Made by a program: the position numbers and the translations under genes
Assembly (NCBI GenBank): GCA_910591455.2
Contig: OU342806.1
Span: 20,501,535-20,565,534, forward strand
From: Pholis gunnellus
Taxonomy: Eukaryota; Chordata; Actinopteri; Perciformes; Pholidae
Length of the DNA stretch: 64,000 nt
Reading direction: 5' to 3'
The notes under the pieces: generated by a model
Seen by the model: the letters and a program-made list of their open reading frames with translations, nothing else
Databases searched by the model: none
Told to the model about the DNA's origin: nothing
Shown: in pieces, positions 47,193-57,130 of the stretch
Position numbering within the stretch: the stretch's first letter is position 1
How the letters are laid out: the number at the start of each line of letters is the position of its first letter

Positions 47193-47679
47193 TGAAAATA
47201 GATGTCTGGGTCCCCGAAGGTTGGCCCGTTATTATAAAGCCATTGTGGTCGGTGTGTACGTTTCCACAGATCCTTCTGAGTCACGCTCAATAAGTCAGTC
47301 CTTATGGGCCTGGCACTGTCGGGACACAGTGGGGGAGGAGGGATAAGGGTACGCAGGCACCTGGCTCACATCCGTAACCCACTGACTCTTCCTCCTCCTC
47401 CTCCTCCTCTTCCTCTCAACACACACACACTTAACTCTGAAAGAGCACACAGAGGGACACAGACACTGTCGTCCCATTCACAAACCCTCTGCGGGGTGAT
47501 TCGTGGCCAAACAAGGAAGGAAAAAGCCAGGTGGGCGGAAGGGCAGGATGGACCGAATGATGGAGCGGGCAGGCAGAACAAAAGACGGGTGGATGACTGT
47601 AGGGAAGGGCACAATGGGGGTAATGATGGGTGGGTGAAATGATGAATAAGAGAGAGAGACAGAGACAGACTGAGAGAGA

Positions 47680-47729
<50 letters not shown>

Positions 47730-50700
47730 GTGAGTGTGAGACTTTGAGGGGTGTAATGAGTGGGTCAGTGTTGGGCATGCGTGGCCTGAACTGGGATACT
47801 GGGCTAATTCATATAACTGCTGCTAAAAATAGGTTTCTCCGTAGGCGAGGTAAGGCTTACCCTGCTCAACCTTCTCCTCCACTGCTGGGGCACTCATATT
47901 ACCAGCAACATGTACACTGAAAACCACACACATGCATGCCTGTGACTTTTTTTCCTTGTGATTGCAGACACCTTAAAACAAGATTCCACCCCCTAATCAA
48001 TCCTTCCAGTATCAAGACTCACCCTCTGTAGTCTTAAAAAAGTGGTTGTTAAAAAGTGTTTTTATAAAACAATTATATCCTTAATGTAGATTCCACAATC
48101 CGCCCGTTTGCTCAGTACATTCAATTAGTCACAAGTGCCAAATGTGAAGAGTGACAAATGACAGCAGTGTGTATACAGCCATACTCTGGCAGAGCTCAGT
48201 ATGTTTGCAACATACTGAGCATAGTATGTGGAGTGGACCGTAAGGGAGCAAATATTGCTGCAGGAGTGTGTGATCATTTTTCTTCTGCTGTGAAAACGTA
48301 TCACCAATTGAGTACATTGTAACCAACATGAATCTCATCAGACCTCAGATGCTTTTGTTTTCCAGGAATCCAAGATGCTCATGAGGAACTCGGGACCTTT
48401 TTTCTGAGTATAAATCTCCTCTCCGCAGTGAGTACTTTGCAGTGGCCGTGCGACTTTTAGTGCAGAGTCTGCAGTACTACTTCATATCACATACTGGTCA
48501 AGTATCCCTGATAAAACACAAAACATCTGTATTCATTCAAAGTAAAAGCAAGAAGTGCTTGTTGCTGATGTCACCGGGATGGGATTGAAACAATAGCAAT
48601 GTAGCTGGATCCTTGACTATAGCCAAAAAACAAGAGAAAGGTTTTTCGCTTCCGCAATTCTCACACAATTCCTCTATGTTATTGTTTCTTTGTGTGAGAA
48701 CCGTCACAGTTATCTACTGTTTTCTGTTATAAGGAATGCACAAAAGGGACTTAAGTATAGTTCTTATTTGACTATGGATCCTTCCTTCCTGGAACTTGGT
48801 TGAAAAGGGTGTGTTAGTTCCCTGTTTGATTCCTGGCACTATTTGTTGGAAAATGAAAGATAAAACTACCAGCTCTTACCAGCCACCTTTCAACAGTTCG
48901 TAAGCGTTTGATATTAAAAGATTTAGATACGAAGGCAGCCTGTGTATCATGTGTATGGTTATGCCCCTATTTCCTCTGCTTAGTCCTTCACCCATCCCCC
49001 CCCCCAACGCACCCCGACCCCCCTTGCTCCCTTCTTTTCACAGTATTGTCACCCTAGACGGTTCACACGGTCTCCTCTTCGCTGTGTTTCCGGTCATAAA
49101 TCTCTGCAACACACCGTGAAGGCACATCCCCTCGGATGAATTTAACACAACACCCTGCACCCCACCGGCCCTCTGAGAAAAGGGCGACAAGGGCTGGCAC
49201 ACTGCTGCACACACACATTTACACACACACACACACACACACACACTTAGACCAGAGCTGACGCTTTCCTGGTAGGTATTTGTTGCTGGAATCCGGGAAA
49301 AGAACGAAGAAGTGTCTGATTGTAATGAAAGTAACGATGAAACCTCACTTTGGAGACTTTGGGGAAAGAGTGAGGTGGGAATCTGAGAGGATGATTTTAT
49401 TGTGTATGTGTGTGTGTGTCTGTTATGGCTCGAGTTGGTCTCTGACTCATGGTTTTTGTGGCTTGTTTTTTTTTTGGTGACTCATGCATTTCTCAGAACG
49501 GGCTCTAGCTCCGTGGAATCCCTCCGATAAGGCTCCCAACCTCAGGAAATGGGATGGTGGTATTTATTTGACATGCCGTGTGTCTCAACAATGCCCCACC
49601 GCAGCTCCCATCTATCCTCAGCCTACCCCGCCTCACCGCTCCCTCCCCTTAAGGTCAGCACATCAGCCGCCGGACGACTCCAAATGAAGTATAGCTTCCT
49701 TGTTTTTTTCCCCCGTCTTACAAATGAGCAGGCTATGGGTGGCCCTGAGTCTGCTGTACCACCGACAAGAAAAACTAAACCAGTGACAGCCTGTTTGTTT
49801 TTCTTTACCTCACCAACAGCACCCCACACCTACACACCCTCACCAAAACTACCGCCATCAAACAAGCACCATACATACACTCCCCTGCCGCCACATCTAC
49901 CGTGCCACACACACTCCCAGACCACATTCTTACATCCCTACCCCCCACACTCTCCCACACCACACACCCACAAACACACCTGACCGACTTCATTTCCTGT
50001 GAGGCATGAGTCAGACGGCTGCAGTGCATTTACCGGAGTAATACATGGTTATTAGCCATTCTGATAATATAGTGTTGATGTGGCTGTCAAGGCAACCCGA
50101 GCTGCAAAAAAAAAAGAAAAGAAAAAAAAGGGGGGGATTGGGCATGTGTGGGTGGGTGGGATGAGTCGCAGAGGATTCTTTGGAAGTGTTCAGGCATGCG
50201 GTGGGTCTTTTTGCATGTCCGCAGGTGTGTGTGTGTGTGTTTAAGTGTGTGACAGAAAGAGAGAGATGAAACAGAGTGGAGAGCCATTCACCTGTTTTTT
50301 CTTGTAGAAGCCCTTTCTGTCACAGTTGGGTATGCGGAAGCCCCTCGGATTGAGCACATTGCTGATTTTAAGTCCGCTTAGGATGCTCTCCATCTCCCGC
50401 CGACACGGGCCCTAGCAACATGACAAACACAGCCAGTGTTACACACTCATCCCGACACAATCACGGACATGAGGAACATGAGGAGTGTCCATGCAATTAT
50501 AGTTATAAGTTCATGGTGAACATAAGAGTCTATAAAAGTTAACCTCCTGAGCCCTGAATGTCCCATTAACTTTCCCCCCATGTACACGGTATGATAACAT
50601 ATCTTTGGTTTCTGCTTGGTCAAACACAACCTTTGAGCTAATTGATATTTACATAAAGGGATATAAAATCGTGGATGGCCATACATTTCATGGCTGCAAC

Positions 50701-53700
50701 ATCACATCAAAATTGAATAATTTGAATGTCTTACGCGGTTTTTCCAAAGTCCCCAAAACTGAGTTTGCTATTTTTTGGAAAATGTAAATGTTTTTGCTTG
50801 TCTGAACAGCATCCAGTTGCTGTGACGAATGATCCCACTGAGGGTCCGAAAATGAGATGTCAACTTTCTGGAAAAATTGGTACCTTGTCGCACAAAATGT
50901 TTGATAGAATACAACATTGTTTCAATTACAGTAGATAAACTAAAAGCCTGTGGAGTGTTTAACCACAAATTGCTCTGCAAAGCAATGTTTTGTTGAGAGA
51001 TTCCCCGTAGTGTTTGTGTCTTGTGTTTTCCTGCACATGCTCGAGGCTGCAAACACACCACGTGTTGACAGTGATATGCATTCTTGCAAACTGCAACCAT
51101 GTGCCATGGAGAGCTAGAAGTCTGTAGGTGTTTTGATTCCAACAAATGGCCAGCAGACATTTTGTCAATAGCACAGGTGTTACTAATAACACGAGCGATT
51201 CCTCCGTTCTGTTTAAGTGCTCCAGTGAGAGTGACAAAGGCCAGCATGATCAATACCAGGACCCTGACATCAAAGCAGCTGATTCATTTTATTGTTTGCA
51301 CCTGCGCTTTTTCTACTGCGACAAGGTGGACCTTTGTTGCAAGTCGTTCCCCATCTCTCTCCCCTGACTTCTTGTCATTTCGTGGGAATAATTGAATGAA
51401 TAAGTTGCAGGCTGCTGTCTCTCCAAGGCATATGGTGATGATGCCTAGCGACAGAGGTTGGTGGTAATTAAGAATAAAATAGACAATAAAGAGAATAGTA
51501 ATAAAGACATGGGCCAAGCTAATATTAACAAAAGCTTTGAAAATGTTTTAAGGCATAGAAAATGTTTGTAATGTTTGTTTTAACGTTAATAGGGGCACCT
51601 AACAATTGTTGTAAGACAGCCTTGAAAAATTGTGAACCTTGGTGTCACCTTAATTACAATACCCCTGATTACTTTACAAAAAAGAACATATTTGGATGTA
51701 ATCCCTTTGTAATCACCAACATTTTGATTAGAAGCCGAAATTTACAGTAACTAATAACAATTACATTTATTTTGTAAATCAAAGACACAGCTCTGTTAAC
51801 AGTACATATAGCTAATTACTCTGCAATACTGCACATCATCAATGTATGTAATTTCAGTGATGTCTCAGTGAAAGTATCCTGACAAGGCACAGAACCACGA
51901 CGCTGCACTGGGTAACCTTAGTGGATAGACTTGACTCTGAACAGGCAGCTCAGTTGTGAAAGTGGCTGCAAAGCTAGCCTAAATACTTTAAATGAAAGCT
52001 TGCCGCGATTAACGCTAGCCGACTTGCCGTTTTTAGTCACTCTTTGTGAAACTTTCCTTTTCAGCGGTTATGTGTGGTTCATAATGTAGATTTTTGAAAC
52101 ACTATTGTTTTCAAGTTTGAATTTGAATAATACAAGGTCGCTAACGTTAGCGCTCACTAGCTAGCAAAAAACATTTTAGCCTCTCTGGCTCTAGTCTTCT
52201 CCCTGGGTAGCGTTACTTAGTCAAAAGGTAAATTTCCTGTATAAAAAGCTAAAATTGTTTTGCTGCTCAATGACATGGCTGTTTGTTAACGATGTCTCTC
52301 TTCAAAAGGCCAACAATATCAAGTTCAAATTTAAATTTGTCCAATGGTAAATATTTTAAAAAGAATACAAAGAAGCTTGAGGAATAAATAGCTAGCAAGC
52401 TAACGGCTTTAAGCCAAGACAAAATATGAAGCTGGTCATTTCTTTTAATTCCACAGTCATACAGCTGTCTTAATGCCTCTGCCTTTACCGTTTTTCCTCC
52501 ACAGAGCAACACTATAACTCTTTTTACAGACTTCTCATTGCCGCTGGGTGTAACTTACATACTCAATCTCCCTCTTGTTCTCCAGGGAGAAGTTATGCAT
52601 GTCCATATTGGCTCCTCCTGACACTGATTCCACCTTGTAGCTCTGGGTCTTCCTGTTCTGATCTTTCTGGATCAGCTTGTTGTGCAGAGGAGGCCTGGTG
52701 TCCATCGACCCCCGACTGTGCCCGCCCTTCGCGGTCGCCACACCGTGCAACACTGGCACCGTCGCGGTCACGTTGGCACAGCCTTCTACCTGATGTCCAG
52801 CGTTCTCTAAAGGGGTAAAGGTGAGTCATTAGTTTTCAGATCATAAACGGTCAGTTTAAGATGTTTCATTCTTACTGAACAATGCTGAGGTTAATTAACA
52901 TCCGACTCGTAGAAATAAAGATGAATACATTATGACATTTGGTGGCAGATTCTCTGTTTTTGCACCATTTATAGCAGTAAAAAATTGTTTAGTATCGAAA
53001 TAAAAACCCAGATAATAAAAATCACTATACTTACACCAAGTACTAAACACTCTTATCTGTCTTATGTGACCTGAATTGAAAAAGAATAAAGACTCTGCAG
53101 GCTAATCATCTGGGTTTGACAAGTGACCTGGTCCTGAGTTGCCTTGATGGAGTAAAAGCATAAAATTGCCCTTCTTTTTGTTTTCATTGATAAAGAACAA
53201 TTTGTTACACAAATCCTAAAATGAGATTTCAAACAACCTTAAAGGTAGAATGTGCAACCGTTTTGTGGATGACTAATCATAAATGTAGCAAATTGAAGCG
53301 ATACATTCCTCAGTGCTATTTAGACGGAGAAAGCTGAGTTGTCGTGCTTGTAGAGCCGTGCCAGCAGTGCCTAAATGCCGGTATGCTTGTGCGTGAGCTA
53401 CTGACGTCCGGAGGATCCCCGTCGGCTGAACCTCCGAGTCAGCAAAAACAATGTAGTTCTTCCTTGCCTCCAACTACGACAAATGACGGCGCTGGATGCA
53501 GAAAGAACAACAGCTTTTGCGGTAAATATAGCACGCACTGAAGAATTGATTGCTTCAATGAACTGCATTAACTCACAAGGATTTGACATCCATATAAAAG
53601 GTGGCACATTTTCCCTTTAAAGCTTATAATGATATCTTACCATAAAACTCTATGTGGTGCAAAAACAGGGAATCAGCTACTAAATATCGTCATACATTTT

Positions 53701-56371
53701 TCCCTTAATTTACTTGTCAGCTAGGATTTGACTTAAGTACTCTGGTGAAACATTTTAATGTCAGCAGTGTCTGCTTTTCTTAATCCAACAGAGAAGTCTT
53801 GACTGCCTAAGAGACGCCTGTTTAAAAGAGACGAAACAAAGTTAGCTCATTGCCTTGTGGGCTGTTTGGAGTCAGAGCTGAAGCCAAGTAATAAACAGAA
53901 ACATGACGATTTCATATCCACAACTTTCCACAGCATGCAGACCAAGAGATAGACACAGAGACAAACTGAGTGTAAACAAGACTCTTTGCTGTAAAGAAGA
54001 GCATGTTGTGCAGTGTCTGTGTAGGGAAGAGGAAACGGGTATTGGGGCTAAAAGAGGAAGAGGTTAGGGCAGTAAGAGGTAAAGTGGGAGACGAGGGAGC
54101 AGATATATTAATAGCCTGTGGTGCTGGCAAAGATTCCAGTCAAATCGTTAAAGACAGAGTGGGCACCATCTGACCGAAAGGAAGAGAGGAGGGGGCTCCG
54201 AACACTCCTCCCTAATATAGGAGAGAACCAAACTACCCGCCATGTGCCACCCGGTCAGCCATGCCGCCACGTGCTAACTGAGCTCGGAGACGTCCGGAGG
54301 AGGCAGAGGGACGATGGGAACACACATGCAGCGGCTCACACACACCCAAACAGTTTTAAAACGTTAACTCAAAGCAGATTTTGTGTTTGAGAGCTGCGGT
54401 GAGGGCGGCGGACGGGCATGCAGGGGTGTAGCTCGTGTGGGCAGGCAGGCTGGCAGCCCACCCTTTCTCCGTGACCACCTGATCAATTAGTGACGTGATT
54501 GGGCTCCACAGTCTCCCAGGCTCCCCAGAACTTAGAATAACAACATGGATGTCAACAACAACATCAACTGGAACACGACAGCGCCAGAAACCAACAGTGA
54601 TCTTTGACCTGATATAGCCTCCACATGTTTTTTCTGAACCCTGCAAAAATGTCCATAAATGTCCATAACCAGGGACAGAAATATTGAGCCCTTATTTAAG
54701 ATTCCAGCAAGCATTAATTTGTATTGTCAATATACACTTTTATATAACCTTTCAAGAAAGTCTGGGGCGTTTTAGATAAACACATTACGCAATTTGTTTG
54801 TATAATGGGACAGGGGTAAACAGCACAAACTGCGGTGAGGAGAGCTTGTAAATGTCTGGGAGGAGAGGCTGCTCTGGAGCTCCATGGGGACTGATGGTGG
54901 TGGAACCACTGGGCTGCACTTACACACTCTGACCAACAGGGGCGCTTAGGATCATTTCCAACATCCCCCCCCCCCCCCCCCCCCCCCCATCTCCAACAGT
55001 GGAGATACTGGAAATAAGCATGCATTTATACCTGTCTCACTGCTGTTAGACGGATGCTGCAAATAGAAATAAGTTGATATAAAATGACAGAACGAGAGGG
55101 AAAGCAGTAGAGAGAGAAATATACAGGCTAAGTGACAGGAGGTGAAAAAGTAAGTGTGTGTGCGTGTGTGTGCCCGCTGGTGGATGCATAAGCATGTCTG
55201 TGTGTGTATGACAATGTGACTGTTGAGTGCCTGCACACCACACATTACTTTGGCCAAACCAAATAACCAGGAGGAAGAAAACACACAGAGGCTCCTGGAG
55301 GCCTGACGTCAGCAGTGCCTAAACACACAACAGTGTGTATTCACATGTAGGTGGCATGTGTGCCGTTTCACCAGTGTGAGCAGCGTGCATCCATTCACAC
55401 AAAACACCGTGCAGATATAAGGTCCCTCGATATTGGCCGGGTGGCACGCAATGTTAAAGATGCAGTTTAGGCTCGTTGGTAATTACTTGAGAGTGCACTC
55501 TGTCTTTGAGTGTGTGTTGGATGCTTATGGGTAACTCAAAGAAATGATTCGCCGCCCCCCCCCCCTGCCCTTTGCCACACACCCGACATGTTTTGGCCCA
55601 CATCCTGGATCAGGAAAGCAGCAGCACATATTTTCATGCTGTGTACAAAAATCCATGAGCTTTACTTGAAGGAAAATAAGGACATTGCAGAAGACAAGGA
55701 CATGGTCTGCGCTCAGCCTCAGCTAAATGCTGTATACTTACAGTATGTATGTGGCATTCCTTAACTATTGGTTTGAGAGAGCCAGGCTGTGTGCGTGTGT
55801 GTGTGCTTGTGGCTCTAAGTGTGTGTGTGTGTGTGTGTGTGTTAGTGAGAAGGAGCAGTGTTGCTTTTCTTAAAACAAACAATCTGCAAACGGCAAAACG
55901 ACAATCTTTTAAGTCCTTCATTTTAATTTGGCAATTTAAGCATGATGGTCCAAAGATGCTCGCAACATGGAAAAAAAAGTGTCCGCCTGGTGGGAAAGCA
56001 AAGATTAATTGCTGCGTAAACCTCCAACCCAAGCTGGCGTTATCCACTCAAACATCCAGGAGCCTATGGGACTTGTTTAACCCGGGCAAACCCACCATCA
56101 CTGTGCAACGTCAAGTCCCCCTTCTAAAAAGCCCACGACTGAAATTGTGTTTTTCATTGTGGCATGCTGCAAAAAAATCCCACTGAAAACACGTTGCACA
56201 TATTTACTTGTGCCTTAATGTCTTCAGTAGATCAGTCTAAGGATCATTATCTCATCCCCAATCAATACAACGCACTTAATCGTTTTTTTTTTCCATGAGC
56301 AGGGAACACCCCAGACCTGGTCAACACAGAGAAACACCTCATGGGGAGAGCGCCTGTCAAATGCACTAAAT

Positions 56372-56405
<34 letters not shown>

Positions 56406-56838
56406 CACGCACAATAAAAGGAACACGATTGTCAACAAACAGTGAAAAGCGCAAATAATAACAGCGCGTCTTACCTTGTTTTGGCACCGGTATGAGAATG
56501 CCGTTGAGTTTTTTGGACGCGGCGCCGGAGCACACTCCCCGTCCCTCCAACAGAGCTTGCAGGGGTCGGCTCTCCCCCGGCTGGTGCTGGCAGGTCAAGC
56601 TGGAGCCACAGCGCGCCGTGTACACTCCACACGCCAGTCCCTCGCCGAGAGCGCACGTCATGCAGCAGCCACAGCCGGGCTCCCTCACGCGCTCGGCGCA
56701 GTCCTTCGGCAGCGGCTTGCACTGCAGGAGCGCCCCGGCGTCGCAAGGCTCGCATCGGACCACCGGCCCCACGGTGCCGGCGAGCCCGCTGAACGCAGCC
56801 AGTGCGGCGGCGAGACAGAGCACGCAGAGACCGGGCAT
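40859..56838 (-). CDS. igfbp3: igfbp3, insulin-like growth factor binding protein 3
   Basis: Secreted main plasma carrier of IGFs, which in mammals forms a ternary complex with the acid-labile subunit. CDS on the - strand: 56838-56475, 52806-52559, 50411-50292, 40984-40859, giving 285 aa (human 291). Signal peptide about 1-21. IGFBP domain with 12 cysteines (C29-C103) and GCGCC at 55-59. Linker with two N-glycosylation sequons (N133VT, N193FS) and one extra cysteine (C131). Thyroglobulin domain with six cysteines. The IGFBP3-type basic motif KGRRRGYCWCVDKYGQPLPG (249-268) corresponds to the heparin/ALS-binding and nuclear-import region. ENKREIEYGPCRREME is also diagnostic. The start is the first real ATG after the TATA box. 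The family and member assignment is firm. Confidence 0.97.
41946..41988. repeat. (AC)n(AT)n microsatellite
   Basis: AC run followed by ATATATAT. Confidence 0.9.
42553..43647. mobile_element. TTAA-flanked MITE-like element with internal insertion
   Basis: The left end AAGGAGTTGTGTGTAGG..TTTAG and the inverse of the right end, AAGGTACAGTGTGTGAC.TTTAG, are similar terminal repeats. TTAA lies immediately outside each end (42549-42552 and 43648-43651), the target duplication of piggyBac-like elements. Internal phrases (GACATCTAGTGGGGAGGTTG; ACATGGCGGTGCAACAGGGC; TTTCAGGTGATTATG) match a common fish repeat as I remember it. That repeat is split here by about 0.65 kb of other sequence. Confidence 0.6.
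42747..43400 (+). mobile_element. Inserted hAT-like sequence inside the TTAA element
   Basis: Begins GGGGTGTAACAATACACGTA, with the internal GTTCGGTACGAGG...GAACCGAAC. This start is typical of a fish hAT-type repeat. I see no matching right end, so the right border is approximate and judged from where the outer element resumes (GGCCAGCAGAGAAAACGC). Confidence 0.45.
44307..44370 (+). mobile_element. Truncated second copy of the TTAA element
   Basis: GGCGGACTCCGTGAAGAGGA followed by CCACTCTCTGTGTAGGTATG and a GCTTATTCTAGGCT block. It repeats 43484-43542 with a few changes. Neither terminus is present. Confidence 0.6.
45172..45221. repeat. (GT)n microsatellite
   Basis: 50 bases of uninterrupted GT. 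Confidence 0.95.
45391..45445. repeat. (AC)n microsatellite
   Basis: 55 bases of uninterrupted AC. Confidence 0.95.
45871..45914. repeat. (CA)n microsatellite
   Basis: 44 bases of uninterrupted CA. Confidence 0.95.
46132..46164. repeat. (GT)n microsatellite
   Basis: 33 bases of GT. Confidence 0.93.
47138..47187. repeat. (GA)n microsatellite
   Basis: 50 bases of uninterrupted GA. Confidence 0.95.
47649..47724. repeat. (GA)n microsatellite, imperfect
   Basis: GA run with ACAGAC and GGG interruptions. Confidence 0.93.
48194..48220. repeat. 12-bp perfect inverted repeat, 3-base loop
   Basis: gctcagtatgtt, loop tgc, aacatactgagc. It lies in igfbp3 intron 3. Confidence 0.85.
49219..49246. repeat. 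(AC)n microsatellite
   Basis: 28 bases of AC. Confidence 0.9.
50292..50411 (-). CDS. igfbp3: igfbp3 exon 3: thyroglobulin domain, first half
   Basis: 40 codons, GPCRREMESILSGLKISNVL then NPRGFRIPNCDRKGFYKKKQ. Acceptor tgctag, donor gtgaat. Confidence 0.97.
50412..52558 (-). other. igfbp3: igfbp3 intron 2
   Basis: 2.1 kb. Short open frames at 50768-51395 on both strands show no family resemblance. Nothing else is recognised. Confidence 0.65.
52559..52806 (-). CDS. igfbp3: igfbp3 exon 2: linker region
   Basis: Starts with two bases completing E122, then NAGHQVEGCANVTATV. It continues to HNKLIQKDQNRKTQSYKVES and HNFSLENKREIEY. The last part is strongly conserved in IGFBP3. Acceptor ctttag, donor gtaagt. 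Confidence 0.95.
53243..53616. mobile_element. 374-bp TTAA-flanked MITE
   Basis: The ends AGGTAGAATGTGC-AACC and (inverse of right) AGGGAAAATGTGCCACC form about 17-base terminal inverted repeats with TTAA directly outside each (53239-53242, 53617-53620). There is no coding capacity. The ends and target site are piggyBac-like. Confidence 0.7.
54965..54988. repeat. C24 homopolymer
   Basis: 24 uninterrupted C on +, so G24 in the igfbp3 pre-mRNA. Confidence 0.9.
55819..55842. repeat. (GT)n microsatellite
   Basis: 12 GT units. Confidence 0.9.
56372..56405. repeat. (AAC)n microsatellite
   Basis: 11 AAC units, about 70 bases into igfbp3 intron 1. Confidence 0.95.
56475..56838 (-). CDS. igfbp3: igfbp3 exon 1: signal peptide and IGFBP domain
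   Basis: 121 codons plus one base, MPGLCVLCLAAALAAFSGLA onward to LNGILIPVPKQ. The frame is open upstream to a GTG at 56859, but the ATG at 56838 is the only start with a proper signal peptide. Donor gtaaga. Confidence 0.95.
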
Positions 56839-56963
56839 TCTGCGGATTAAGCTGGTCACAAAGGGACAGTATGTGAGTTGTCGCGTCGGCTTAAGGGGAC
56901 TTTCTGTGACACAGCGAGCCAGCTAGCCTTCTCCATCTGTATTTTGTTTTACGCGAACTTCTC

Positions 56964-56971
56964 ATTTTATA
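56964..56971 (-). promoter_or_regulatory. igfbp3: igfbp3 TATA box
   Basis: TATAAAAT on the - strand, 126 bases before the ATG. The start site is inferred near 56935 and the 5'UTR is about 100 bases. Confidence 0.7.
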
Positions 56972-57061
56972 CAGGCGGAAAAAGAGCCAACAAGTCACAC
57001 CCTCCTCCGTATGAATAATGTAAACGGAGAGCCCCGATATGAGGGACCGCTACATCCAGTC

Positions 57062-57064
<3 letters not shown>

Positions 57065-57128
<64 letters not shown>
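57065..57128. repeat. igfbp3: (AG)32 tract in igfbp3 proximal promoter
   Basis: 64 bases of uninterrupted AG, about 95 bases upstream of the igfbp3 TATA box. It reads CT on the sense strand. Confidence 0.95.

Positions 57129-57130
<2 letters not shown>

Larger units (their letters stand above)
40985..50291 (-). other. igfbp3: igfbp3 intron 3 (9.3 kb, repeat-rich)
   Basis: Holds the nested TTAA element (42553-43647), a second partial copy at 44307-44370, a dense group of CA/TG and GA microsatellites (41946-47724) and a small palindrome at 48194-48220. No other gene is supported on either strand. Confidence 0.7.
52807..56474 (-). other. igfbp3: igfbp3 intron 1
   Basis: 3.7 kb. Contains a TTAA MITE (53243-53616), a C24 tract (54965-54988), (GT)12 at 55819-55842 and (AAC)n at 56372-56405. 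Confidence 0.7.

Noticed and set aside
50768..51253. 161-codon open frame in igfbp3 intron 2
   Set aside because: No recognisable domain; the overlapping open frames on the other strand show it is chance.
56836..56859. GTG-initiated extension of igfbp3
   Set aside because: GTG is not a normal start in vertebrates; the ATG at 56838 follows directly and begins the signal peptide.
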